This document shows positions 1 through 10,098 of a stretch of 64,000 bases of DNA, piece after piece; position 1 is the stretch's first letter; every line of letters starts with the position of its first letter. The notes beneath the pieces are model-generated. The model worked only from the letters and a program-made list of their open reading frames with translations. It was not told the origin of the DNA and did not search any database. The position numbers were made by a program, and so were the translations under genes. Source of the stretch: Mesotaenium endlicherianum (lineage: Eukaryota > Streptophyta > Zygnematophyceae > Zygnematales > Mesotaeniaceae); the NCBI GenBank assembly GCA_009602735.1, contig WELA01003597.1, forward strand, positions 504,882 to 568,881. Reading direction: 5' to 3'.

Positions 1-1859
1 CTGGCCGTGCAGGCCTGCGCGCATGCGCCACTTGGCAGCGCGTGGGTGCAGCTGTTGTGCGTGGCTGCAGCTGCCGCCGTGACGACGTCGTGGCGTCGCC
101 GGGTGTGCCGCGTGGGAGCCAACGTGCGTGCGTGCATGCTGTTGTTGGCAGAGGCGGCCCCGTCTGCCCTGCACATGCCACGTGGCGATCCCTGCTGGAG
201 CCTGCTGTCTGCCGCAGCAAGCGGGGACCGGCTGTCCCTGCCTGTGCGCAGAGCTGCGCACGGGCGTGCCGTACGGACGGAGTGGGACGTTGCGGCCGGA
301 CCCGCTGTAGCCGTGCACGCCGCCAGGTGCCCCCATCCCTGCCTGCCAGTTGTTGCTACGCGGGCCGACGTGAGGCCTGCTGGTGTCAGCAGGGAAGCGC
401 AAGCCAGGGGCTCTGTCGGGGCCTCGGCTGGCGCGCGGGCTGGCCCGCATGTGCGGGAGTTTGCGCCGGCTGTCAGCGCCGTGGCGTAGGACGGTGGAAC
501 AGACGCGAGGAGTGCTCCGCAGGCGTCATAGTTATCGATGTCGACGAGGCCACGGAGTCTAGCGATCTCCGCGTTGGCCTCTACGAGGGCGTCGCTGACG
601 TCGTCGAAGCTGCAGTAGTCGGCTCCAGGCATCAATGCGGCGTCCGTCGTGGCCGTACCTGCTGTCATCGCGGGGCGGCCACCCGTACGAGGGTTGCGTG
701 CGCCTCGCTGTCCTGTTGAAGGCGTAGGGCCGTCGCGAGCGCGTCCGTTCTCGATGTCGCGCTTCTTTTGTAGACAGACGATCTGCAGGTGGCCGGCCTT
801 GCCACAATAGGTGCAGTCGCCGGGCTTGCCATTCTGCGCGAGAGTGCAGTTCTGGCGTGAGTGGCCCATCTTACCGCAGGACCAGCAGGGATCGCTCGTG
901 GTGGCAGCCATGGAAATGCGGCCACGCGTAGCCCCGCGCTGCTGCGTCTGCTGGGGCGGCTGAGAGCGCTGAGGCTGCTGCTGCTGCAACTGGGGCTGGC
1001 GGGCAGGCGTCTTGCGCGTCGTAGAAGACGGCAGCATCGAGGCCTCCTGGCGCACGCCCGTGGATGCTAAGCCCACACGGTCGCTAATGTTGCTCCGTGG
1101 GGCGGCCAAGCTCTGCTTCTCAACGGAGAGGTAGGCCTGCTCCAGAGAATACTCTGAACCGTGGCGGTCGATGAGGGGGACTACGGCCCTCTCCCTCAGA
1201 CGCGGCTCGACGGCACGCAAGAAGATCTCCGTGGCCTCCCGGTCAGTGACAGTACTGACATCGCGGCGGAGGTGCACCAAGCGGCGGTACATCATGCGGA
1301 TAGTCTCGTTCTTGCGTCGGAAGAAATGGTGCAGCTCGTACACCTTTTCTTCAGTTGCAGCTTGGAACTCCGTCTTCAGGATGTTCCAGAAGGCTTGCAC
1401 TGGATCAGCTAGCAGGGTTGCCACTGGTGGGTCACCCACAAGCTCAGTGCGGGTCCGGAGCTCGGCCTCCTTTTCACGAAAGGTGTCGCGGGCCTCGTGC
1501 GAGAGGTAGCGCATAAGTGTGTCGAAGACGTCGCGCTTAGTCAGCGTGGGTGTCTTGAGCTTTGCAGCCGCGAAGTCAGCCTGAAACTCCGAGATGGTAT
1601 CTTCCAGATCACAGGTGCCTGGCCTACCGCTGAAGCGGTAGGCAGACCTGTCAGTCCTGACCTTGTGGTCACCTGCCATGGGATACCAGAAATCGTAGTG
1701 AGCCCACTGGGGAGATGGCTCAAAAGCAACTGCTGTGTGCTGGAGAGCAGGTTGCTCTTCATCGGCGGGTTCAGTGATAGTGCTGAGATCTGAGTCTGAG
1801 TCTTCTCCACTAACCCCTTCGTAGTATGGCTGATAAGAAAGCCCACTACGGGTAGGCAT
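1..1859 (-). mobile_element. gag-type ORF of an LTR retrotransposon, open through the left edge
   Basis: Reading leftward from an ATG at 1859 I find one frame with no stop for 619 codons, up to base 1. It encodes an acidic N-terminus, a helical capsid-like central region with an EARDTFREKEAEL segment and a RRKNETIRMMYRRLVHLRR segment, then a Gln/Pro-rich stretch. Two zinc knuckles of the C-x2-C-x4-H-x4-C type follow (CWSCGKMGHSRQNC and CTYCGKAGHLQIVC), then a long Ala/Thr-rich tail. This is the layout of a retrotransposon Gag, the nucleic-acid-binding structural protein; polymerase domains would lie beyond the window. The frame looks whole as far as it can be seen. Ty3-like family is likely but not proven. 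The GC-rich plus-strand ORFs in 7-925 are antisense shadows of this frame. Confidence 0.8.
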
Positions 1860-3638
1860 ACGCTGAAGGTTCTAATTGCTTGAAGGCAAAGAGAGATCTT
1901 TTAGAAGTAAGGGAAGTGTACTCTCCAGAGTGAGCACCTCAAGACTGTAATCTGGTAGGAAAACAACTAATGAAGTATGGCCCAAAAGATCACTGGAAGC
2001 ACATCATGATCTTCAGAGTAGTCCTATGGCAAGGGCTTAAGCTGTGACTTTGCTCACCACTTGTGAAGTTCTTCAAGTGACTGGAAGCCTGGAGGGCTTG
2101 CTCTTCACAAGAGAGTAACTAAGTGGTCCTGAAAACACAAGAGATAAAAGTGTAAGCTTTACTGATAATCTCTGTTACTTACACCTGGCATAATGGACTT
2201 CTAAAAGATGTCTCTTCTAGGGACATCTCTAGTATTTATACTCCTGGAAATCCGGCGGGGTACGCGGCGGATCCAATGCATGTAGTCACTCTAGGAGGCT
2301 CTCCTATGTCCACTAATGTGTACAAGGCATGTACTAGCACTCCTATAGGCTAAGCATAACTCAAACCAATCAAAGCAAGGTGCGTAGGATATGCTACGTG
2401 TCCCTCATTGGCCGAGCTTACCTTGGGTGATTCTACCTAGATAGCGCCTCAAAAGTGGATCTGGAAATTGAGGAAGCTTCCTCTAGGAGTAGGTGATGCA
2501 GTCACCAAGTTATAGCCTCAATGATGCACATATACTATGGAAATGCAAAGCTTATGTAGGCTAAGGGGCTCGCGGATTTGTGCGCACAAGCTAGGGGTTT
2601 TAGGGGGTCACGAATAGGCAAGAATGTGCACATTGAAACACAAATTGCCCTTTGGTGAGGATCCGCTAGGGGCCGGTTGGTGACGCGGACTAGATCGCTC
2701 ATATCTCGCGCGATACATGACCAAATGACGCGAACCCGGTGCCATTCGGAAGGTGACTCAACGCGCTACACTTTGGTGACTTGGAAATTGAGAAAAGGTC
2801 AACGTATGGATGCGTAAAGTCTATGCAAAGTCGGCCTTCCTAGGTTGATGGTTCACACATGTGGAGCTCGGTTTCGTGCGGCAACCTCGACTCAATAAAT
2901 CATGACACTCTTCTCTTCTCGCAGTTTCTGGACAGAAAGCTAAAACTACTACCGGCAATAGGTCTCTACATAATAAAATCTGAAAATTTACCTCGCTATA
3001 TTCCATGAGTAGCTGGTCATTTAGAGTCCAAGTTTGCTCAATTTAGAGCACTGATGAGAGAGATATGATGCTCTAAGTAGCAGGGGGTCAGGCTGCTGGC
3101 ATTGTTAGGGCAGAATAGGCCTTCTGACATTGTGCCCTCCCCTGAACTTGGAATGCTCTAAACTCAAGACTCTGGTAGAACATCTTACAGCGCCCAGTTT
3201 GAGACTTAGTTTGCAGAATTTGGAGAAGTATAGAAGGACTTACAATTTTCAGAAGTTTCTGCACAGATTTGGAGGAGTGCCTAATCTCTCAGCTCTCAAC
3301 GATACTCCACAAGTTAGAATGCTCTCAAATCTGGTGACCCAGTAGAGTTCTCCGACGTAGTCCGTCTGGCACTCAAATTTTCAGATTTGGAGCAGTTTTG
3401 TGGACGCTATGAATTTTTGAATTTGTGGGAGATTCTGGGCCAACTTGCACAATTTTCGTTATCATAAAGGAATAGGCTTGCCAATAAGGTCACACCACCC
3501 ACGACCTTGCCTAGTCTACCTTACACTAATCCTGTTCACATGTGTGGCATCTGACTTGAAGCTGTTGACTAGTCTGCTCCACATGTGTAAGACCTTACTT
3601 GACGCGCCGAGACGTTGTTTTTTCTGTCGGGGGGGTAA
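1860..3638. other. unassigned stretch; probable leader and LTR of the gag element plus 3' non-coding DNA of a second element
   Basis: No convincing coding frame is present in these 1.8 kb. The part next to the gag ATG should hold its leader and 5' LTR, and a minus-strand TATA-like box at 2233-2240 fits that. I could not find matching LTR ends or a primer-binding site. The right end carries a G7 tract just before the LTR at 3639. Confidence 0.4.
2233..2240 (-). promoter_or_regulatory. TATA-like box upstream of the gag ORF
   Basis: On the minus strand this reads TATAAATA, about 375 bases upstream of the gag ATG at 1859. The spacing suits a promoter within a 5' LTR. Motif and position are the only evidence. 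Confidence 0.35.
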
Positions 3639-4140
3639 TGTAGTGATTTGAGTTATTATATATTAGTTTGCATATATTTTAATGTTTTCAAATATATTTG
3701 GAGTAGTATTGTGTGGAGTCAAGTGTGAATAGGTACTCTAGTAACTTGGTTCATGTCCTTTGAACCTTCCAAGGCATTTTCGAAGTTAGAGGAAAGACCT
3801 AGAAGAACTCCATGTGGCAAAAGTCAGATGTGCCATTTTTAGGTCAAAAGGACATGTGTACATTATTCTAGAAAGAGGTGGCAAGTTTTGGGATGTGTTG
3901 GGTGCCAACACATCAACATACACCTTCCTAGAAATTACTTATGTAGCAAGTATATAAACAAGAGCTAGAACATAGAAAGACATTCCAGAATCACTCTTGT
4001 ACTTGCCAAATTCCAAAAATGTATTAACTATCAAGAAGCCATCTCTCTTTCAAGAAGCTACCACTTGTGTTTAAAGATCCTTGTCTTGAATAGATAAAGT
4101 ATTATATTCACTAAGTACTTTATCTATCTGTTTCACTACA
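3639..4140 (+). repeat. LTR of a second LTR retrotransposon (3' LTR or solo)
   Basis: The segment begins TGTAGTG and ends CACTACA, a perfect 7-bp terminal inverted repeat with the canonical TG...CA ends. Seven G residues followed by TAA lie directly before it (3629-3638), as expected for a polypurine tract, which orients the element on the plus strand with its body to the left. A TATATAAA box at 3951-3958 supports that orientation. Its right end abuts GC-rich coding-like DNA at 4141. The partner LTR is not in the window, so a target duplication cannot be tested. Confidence 0.7.
3951..3958 (+). promoter_or_regulatory. TATA box within the LTR
   Basis: TATATAAA lies about 190 bases from the right end of the 3639-4140 LTR, a typical position for the U3 promoter. 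Confidence 0.4.
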
Positions 4141-4353
4141 CCGTCTCCCCCGCAGCCTCGAGGCGCTTCACGACCGACACGTACAGGGAGCTCCGGCACG
4201 TCGCCAGGATGCTGGCTCTCAGAGACCACGGCAAGGCCTCGATCTTTCCCCAGTCTTCCTACACTCTCCCCCTGCCAAACCACTGGACCAGGGCCGCCTT
4301 GCCCCTCGCCTGCTCCTCGGACCACGACAGCTCGTGCGCGCCGGGGACCGCTG
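4141..4353 (-). pseudogene. fragment of the interrupted methyltransferase gene (C-terminal side)
   Basis: This GC-rich island sits between the LTR ending at 4140 and the chromovirus 3' LTR starting at 4354. On the minus strand it encodes a plausible helical peptide containing HELSWSEEQARGKAALVQW and LRASILATCRSSLYVSVVKR. It shares base composition and strand with the methyltransferase segment at 16302-17347. The five bases next to the LTR (CGCTG) nearly match those at the other end of the chromovirus (CGTTG), and the frame on the two sides is compatible. I infer that it is the part of the same gene lying downstream of the insertion. The frame is not intact. I do not recognise a domain here. 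Confidence 0.55.
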
Positions 4354-4759
4354 TGAAAGGGGCAGAGCTCCCTAGTGGAAGCGTAGTAACTCACGAGGAA
4401 AGAAACTAGTTGCAATTATACTAAAGAGTGCAGCGGCATATCACTAAGAAAGTTTAGGGAAATTACTTGACATTTTGACTAGCAAGAAATTACTCACAAA
4501 TGATGTAGGATGGAAGGTCTTGTCATTACAAATCGGTAGAAATTTACAGAATCGAAAACTGATCAGAAATGAAGTAATTATGTCTATTTATAGTTTTCTA
4601 CGACGGTCGCTCGCCCCTAGGCGGGAGGGCCGCTTAGCAACGGATTTTCCGAAGTGTTTGTCCCTTCCATAATATTTGTGAGAAAGCCAGATTAGTCTCA
4701 TCTGACGTGTCGGGTCGATTTGAACTTTATATCAAAATGACCACAAAAACAAACTCTAC
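4354..4759 (-). repeat. 3' LTR of the chromovirus, outer part
   Basis: This aligns with 15820-16230 of the 5' LTR. It stops at AACTCTAC (4752-4759), which is the hAT target site. The LTR resumes with the same 8-mer at 11100. Confidence 0.92.
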
Positions 4760-4785
4760 CATGGTTACGCCGTACGCGTATCTGA
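4760..4785 (+). repeat. left terminal inverted repeat of the hAT
   Basis: CATGGTTACGCCGTACGCGT at the left end matches the inverted right end at 15 of the first 17 bases. It is directly preceded by the 8-bp duplication. Confidence 0.85.
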
Positions 4786-4790
4786 CGCTC

Positions 4791-4816
4791 TTGATACGCT
4801 AAATTTAGCGTATCAA
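4791..4816. repeat. 26-bp perfect palindrome near the hAT left end
   Basis: The half-site TTGATACGCTAAA is followed at once by its exact reverse complement. It lies 31 bases inside the transposon end and contains the same GCGTAT motif that recurs in both subterminal regions. Such repeats are typical transposase-binding sites in hAT elements. Confidence 0.75.
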
Positions 4817-5539
4817 GTTGGTACGTGCGTATCAAGCGTACAAAATTTTTGCACACCTGTGCGCCGCCCACGACGCCGTTCGACGGCCGTTTGGTCCGGT
4901 GCTCAATGTTTTTCCATTTCAAAGTTTCTCGTCGACAACGTGGGACGGGGATAAAAATAAAGGTTGAACACAGTTCGATGAGTTAGGGCAGTCAATGGCG
5001 GGAACACCAGAACCTTTGTGCCTTTCAGTTTGGCTGCTGGCAAGCAAGAACTAATTGCTGTGTTAGGTACGAGGATTTAATTCGCAGCATGTACACTAGT
5101 GACTACTGACTAGAGTCTATTTATTGTCATTTTTCGCGTATTCTTCATTCGTATGTAGAGTGGTATCCAAAACGAAGGAAGGCAATCATTTTAGCAGATC
5201 AGTGTGGCGCGGCAAGACGCGAATAATAGGTTGAGAAAGAGTACCTGATAGCTTGCAGGTGATCATAATCTGGCTATCCTCAACTTTCAGAGCACCTCCC
5301 ATGCATACCATCTTGTGCTCCTGAGTTTGGCAGGTGTGCACATAGGGCTGCCAGGCGTGTGCGAGGCGGACCAGGAGTTGTCCTTCTGCGCTTACACATT
5401 GCTGACCTCGTGAGCCCCGCACTGTCCCTCTCCACTCTTGCTTGCACTCCTCATCTCGCCTCCGCCGCCACGTTGTGCTCTTCCAGTAGCAGCACTGCCG
5501 GGATTGGGCTTCTGTGGCTGCTGCTTGCTGGGTGCCTGA

Positions 5540-6660
5540 TTAGTGGCAACGTTAGATCATCTGATAGGGGAGGCAAGGGAAGGCAGAGAGGGTGTGCGGA
5601 AGGGAGCAAGCTAGGCAAGGGACGAGGGAGGAGGGAGGAGAGAGAGGGCAGGGAGGGAGGAAGCAGGAGGGAGGGAGGAGCAGGCAAAGATGTGCAGCGC
5701 TGCCTGCTGCTGCCTGCACACTCTCCCTTGCAGGCTCAGAGGTGTGCAGATGGAAGCAGGCGGGAGGAGGAAGGTGGTAGGAGGTAGGAGGTAGGAGGGA
5801 GGAGAGAGTGGGCAGGGAAGAAGGAAGCAAGAGGGAGGAGGGAGCGGTCAGGGATGTGCAGCACTACCTGCTGCTGCCTGCACACTCTTTATCTCTTGCA
5901 GGCTCTGGCAGCAGGCTCTGGCTTGTTGGGGTGGGCGGGGGAGTGGGGGGGCTGCTCCTCTCGCGGGGCTGGCAATCATGAGGGGGCTGCAACATAAGCA
6001 TCTGCACCCCTTTTCGCCCTCCTTAGTGTGTCCAAGGGCTGTCCTCGCCTCCTGTTTTAAGGTGTGGAGAGGTCTGTGCAGGGGCTGTCTGGGGCAGGGC
6101 GGGGCAGGGCAGGGCAACGGGCAGAGAGGCTGTGCAGAAGGGAGCAGGTTAGGCGAGGGAGAGGGAGGAGGGAGGAGGGAGGAGGGAGGAGAGTGGGCAA
6201 GGAGGGAGGAAGCAAGAGGGAGGAGGGAACGGGCAGGGATGTGCAACGCTGCCTGCTGCTGCCTGCACACTCTCCGTCTCTTGCAGGCTCTGGCAGCAGG
6301 CTCTGGCTTGTTGGGGTGGGCGGGGGAGTGGGGGGGCTGCTCCTCTCGCGGGGCTGGCAATCATGAGGGGGCTGCAACATAAGCATCTACACCCCTTCTC
6401 GCCCTCCTTAGTGTGTCCAGGGGCTGTCCTCGCCTCTTCTTTTAGCATGTGGAGAGGTCTGTGCAGGGGCTGTCTGGGGCAGGGCAAGGCAGGGCAGAGA
6501 GCAAACAGGCTGTGCAAAAGGGAGCAGGTTAGGCGAGGGAGAGGGAGGAGGGAGGAGGGAGGAGAGTGGGCAGGGAGGGAGGAAGCAAGAGGGAGGAGGG
6601 AACGGGCAGGGATGTGCAGCGCAACCTGCTGCTGCTTGCCCACTCTCTGCCTCTTGCAGG
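5540..6660 (+). repeat. GC-rich tandem repeat of about 375-385 bp, three or more copies
   Basis: The marker GCAGGCTCTGGCAG recurs at about 5898, 6283 and 6655, and ATGAGGGGGCTGCAACATAAGC at 5978 and 6363. A partial, more diverged copy precedes them from about 5540. Each unit contains a purine-rich GGGAGGA tract. It lies within the hAT, upstream of the captured exon. Long ORFs on both strands here are by-products of the repeat. Confidence 0.8.
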
Positions 6661-6718
6661 CTCTGGCAGATGTCGATGTGCTGACCCCACCCACTCTTGC
6701 ATGGCACGTGCCTGGCAG

Positions 6719-6814
6719 CCCGCAGCCGAGAAGTACCTGAACGACAAGAAGGCCTTCTTCCACGAGTACGTTGAGGCGCACAAGAAGCTCAGCGAGCTGG
6801 GCGCCAAGCTTCAG
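6719..6814 (+). pseudogene. captured exon fragment of ascorbate peroxidase (C-terminal end)
   Basis: A 96-bp open segment lies between a splice acceptor (CCTGGCAG) and a splice donor (CAG then GTGAGC). Its 32 residues include EKYLNDKKAFF and YVEAHKKLSELG. This matches the conserved C-terminal segment of plant and algal ascorbate peroxidases, where the pattern is EKY..D..AFF..Y.EAH.KLSELG. Ascorbate peroxidase reduces hydrogen peroxide using ascorbate. The haem-binding and catalytic part is not in the window, so this is a fragment carried inside the hAT, not a working gene. Confidence 0.8.
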
Positions 6815-7400
6815 GTGAGCTCCATGACTAGCGTGCCGTGCCTGGCCTCTGGCTTTGTCGCCCCTTTTTTGCAACCAGCCTCTGCCTGAATTGTTGATTA
6901 ATCCAATGAAGGGAGCTTGGGGGGGGGGAAGGGGGGGGGGGGATGCAGGCTCAGACGGTCTCAACGCGCACAAATCTGCGTGTGGTGACCTTGCAACCTC
7001 TTGCACTTGAAGCCTGAAGGTGTGCGCAAGGCTTGCGCCCTACCTGGCCCGTGTCTCTGCGCGCTTCATCGCAGCCACCTCTTGCCTGATTTGTCAATTA
7101 ATGCAATGAAGGGCTGTTGGTGGGGGGGGGGGGTGTAGGCTCAGAAGCTGGCTGCCCCGCCAAATCTGCGTACTTCGATCCTGCAAGCTCTCGCACATCG
7201 AGGTGAGCGTGAGGACTTGCACGCCCTGCCTGGCTTGTGGTTTTGCGCGTTCGTTTGCTGCCAGCCCTTGCTTGAATTGTTGATTATGGCAAAGAAGGGG
7301 GGCTTTTGGAGGGGGGGGTGTGGGTGCATGCTCGAAAGCAGACTGCTCCGCACAAATCTCGTGCGTCGACCCTGCGACCACTCGCAGTTACAGGTCAGCG
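6815..7400 (+). repeat. three diverged tandem units of about 195 bp
   Basis: Each unit contains TGAATTGTTGATTA-like sequence, AATGAAGGG-like sequence, a poly-G run, GCTC followed by CGCACAAATCT-like sequence, and a CAG-GT splice-like junction. Anchors are at about 6888, 7087 and 7274. The first unit directly follows the ascorbate peroxidase exon, so the repeats may be amplified intron sequence. They lie inside the hAT. Confidence 0.65.
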
Positions 7401-7489
7401 CGAGGACTAGCACGCCTATCCCCCTGCCTTTTTGCATGTATGTGTGTGCGCATGACTTGCCTGCATGCGCGCGTTCTTGTGCGCTTCAT

Positions 7490-7680
7490 TGTGGGGCTGT
7501 GGGGCAGCCCGCAACAGCACGCCCGTCGACGCTGCTACGCTGCTGCACATGTGGCGCTCGTTGGGAACGCTGCTGCGGGCTGCCCGGCGTCGTGGGGCAG
7601 CCCGCAATAGCGCGCCCAATGACGCTGCTGTGCGTGTGGCGGTTGTCGGGCACGCTGCTGTGGGCTGCCGCTTGTCGTCG
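7490..7680 (+). repeat. two tandem units of about 105 bp
   Basis: The marker GTGGGGCAGCCCGCAA occurs at about 7498 and 7602, and GCTGTGGGCTGCC/GCTGCGGGCTGCC closes each unit. The repeat sits in the transposase 5' leader. Confidence 0.65.
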
Positions 7681-7755
7681 TCGTCGTCGTTGTTGTCTTC
7701 TTGCCTTCTCCTTATTCTAACACTGTTTCTCTTGTCCATGCAGATTTTTCTCAAC

Positions 7756-10098
7756 ATGTCTCTTCCCTCCACGTCATCCGCATCAACACTTGCTGCAGGG
7801 TCATCATCTGCAAGGCTACCTCGTTTGAGCAATGCAATAGAGTGGGGCCATGTGTCGGTCAATTGGAGCGGGGCTACTCGGAAGTGGAAATGCAACTACT
7901 GCAATAGAGAATTTGGCGGGGGAGTTCCTAGAATTCGCGGTCATTTAACGAGAGGGAGCAAGGATACTGGCGAGTGTGCAAAGGTACCCACAGAGGTTGT
8001 AGCGCTCATGATTAGGCGTCACCAGAACGTGTCGTCCATGGGGGAGGGCAAGAGACGTAGTAAGAGTGTCGTAGAGGAAAGACGTAGCCGCTTGCTTGGA
8101 AGGCCTTCTGCTGGTAATGGGGCTGGATATACCAGTCCAATTGCAAGTGCTGGGGGGGTAGGCTATGAGAGAGAGAGAGGACAAACGTCTCTCAATGACA
8201 TGTTTCAGCTGATGAATGCTGATAAAGTTCATGAGGTAGTTGCCCAATTTTTTTATGGTACTGGTTCTTCTTTCAATGTGGCTCGCTCCCCGTTGTTTAA
8301 GAACATAGTGGTTGCTGTCAGTAAGTACACAAAGCAAACTGGTGTAGTGTACACCCCATTGAAAGACAAGCCTCTTGGAAGTACTCTCTTAGATGCGGAG
8401 GTCAAGAGGCTAGAGGCGTGGGAGCGGACTCAGAAGAAGGGGTTGCCCTTTACAGGTTGTAGCGTTGTAGCAGATGGCTAGACAGATCCCAACGGTCACC
8501 CTCTTCTGAATGTCCTCATGGTCATAGCAGGTGTGGAGATATTTGTAGATGCTATCAATACCGAAGGGGAGAGGAAGACGGGAGAGTACATTGGTGAATA
8601 GCTCCTTAAAGCTGTGGAGAAAATAGGGCCTGAGCATGTTGTACTTCTTTGCACTGACTCTGCAGCCAACATCAAGAAGGGGTGTGAGTTAGTTCAGAAA
8701 GAGCACCCGCACATATTTTGGGCACTGTGTGCTGCCCACATCCTAGACCTGCTGTTGAAAGATCTAGGCAAGATCTCCGAGCTAGCGGACATCGTTGAGA
8801 GATTCAAAATTTTGGTTCAATTTGTGACTAACCACCATATGCCTCATGCACTCTATCGTGAGCATGGAGCGAGGCTATTGAATAAGTTAGAGTTGTTGAA
8901 ACCAGGACCTACCAGATTTGCAAGTAACTTTCTTTGCTTGCAGAGGCTGATCAGTGTCAGGGATACAGTACAAGCCATGGTGTCTGATAGTAGGTGGCTT
9001 GAGTGGGCAGCGATGAACAATTATGTGAGTGAGGCAGCACGGAATAGGGATTTAATTCGTGACAATCCAGTTTGGGAGAAAATGAAAGTGTGGGTGGATG
9101 TGTGTGAGCCGATAGTGGTGCTTTTGCGTTTGGCGGATTCTTCAACGCCTTCATTAGGAAAAAATTGGCATCGAATGAGTGGGATCTAGAAGCTTATTGC
9201 CAATTCACCAAGTCTCAAGGCTAGTCACAAGACCCAAGCAAAGAAGGAAGTGGAGGCACGTTGGGAGCAGCTTCACAGTCCGCTCCATTCTGCAGGCAAG
9301 TGTTCATACTTGATGCTTCTTCTTATGTTCTCCATGGCGTTAACATTATTTATTATGTTATTTAAATTTCGGCTAGCAATTTTGCCGGGCTAGCTTGTTG
9401 CTGTCAGGTGGTGCTATAAGGCAATTGCGTGTGTAAGTCTTTGTGCGTCCTGCTGAGCATTATTGTTTTTGTGGTTGCAGCATACTATCTGGACCCCGAG
9501 TTCCAGGACCATGACTCTTGGACCGCCGACAGGTGCCTACTCCCAGAGTACATGCAGGTGGTCAAGTGCATCATTGGAGGATCTGTAGCAGAACGTGCTA
9601 AGGTGGACCAAGAGTTGGCGCTCTATCGCCGATGTGGCGTTCGGCGATGATGTTGTGAAGGCCAACAAGACCAAGATGCCAGCTCACATTTGGTGGGAAA
9701 CATACGGAAGTGCGTGTCCTAACCTTCAAAGGGTTGCTATAAAAGTTCTCTCGCAACCTGCTTCTGCTGCTGCGTGTGAGAGAAACTGGTCTGAGTATGG
9801 TTTTGTTCATAACCCGCTACGAAATAGGCTGCTTGCAACGAGAGCAAGGAAGCTAGTGTATGTGCATTCCATGTTGAGGCTGCAAGAGAAGAGTGTGAAG
9901 TTGCTAAGCGGAGAAAGCGTTGGAGAAACGTCTTGGGTGGAGGAAGCAGACTTTGTGGAAGCGTCTGAAGAGGAGGTAGTACCTTCCCAAGATAACGTTG
10001 AGTTGTCTGAGGAAGAAGAGGCAGAGGAGGAGGTGGAGGAGCTGCCTCTTACTGTGGCAGCTCCAGGTAGAAGAAGATTCAGGTCAATTGACTACTAG
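7756..10098 (+). pseudogene. BED-finger hAT transposase, decayed
   Basis: The start ATG at 7756 follows an intron acceptor (TTGTCCATGCAG, ending at 7743). Residues 30-75 form a BED zinc finger (C46, C49, H63 and a later Cys) that binds the transposon ends. The central region carries the DUF659/RNase-H-like segment (SVVADG, LLNVLMVIAG, VVLLCTDSAANIKKGC, ALCAAHILDLLLKDL). The C-terminus has the hAT dimerisation segment (WWETYGSACPNLQRVAIKVL, ASAAACERNWSEYGFVHNPLRN) and an acidic tail. A GC-AG intron fits 9296-9480 (phase 1). Three in-frame TAG codons (8479, 8599 and 9187) and a frame change near 9640 make it non-functional. The first TAG replaces the Trp of the usual DGWTDP motif. Confidence 0.92.
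9296..9480 (+). other. GC-AG intron in the hAT transposase
   Basis: The exon ends CTGCAG and is followed by GCAAGTG. The acceptor is GGTTGCAG at 9480. Joining gives HSAAYYLDPEF, which matches the usual hAT segment with YxLDPEF after a short helix. Confidence 0.65.

Noticed and set aside
7-925. Several plus- and minus-strand ORFs of 60-225 codons
   Set aside because: They are shadows in other frames of the GC-rich gag frame on the minus strand; only that frame shows zinc knuckles and capsid-like sequence.
3639-4140. LTR as the 5' LTR of the minus-strand gag element
   Set aside because: The gag ATG is 1.8 kb away, the TATA box and the G-rich tract fit the plus strand, and no primer site follows on the minus strand.
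5359-7006. Long ORFs on both strands (up to 285 codons) in the hAT
   Set aside because: They follow the GC-rich tandem repeats and have repeat-driven composition with no domain; only the 32-codon peroxidase exon is supported.
8479-9189. TAG reassigned to glutamine, as in some ulvophyte algae
   Set aside because: The first TAG replaces a conserved Trp, and glutamine elsewhere in the window is encoded by CAG and CAA in long frames with no TAG, so decay is simpler.
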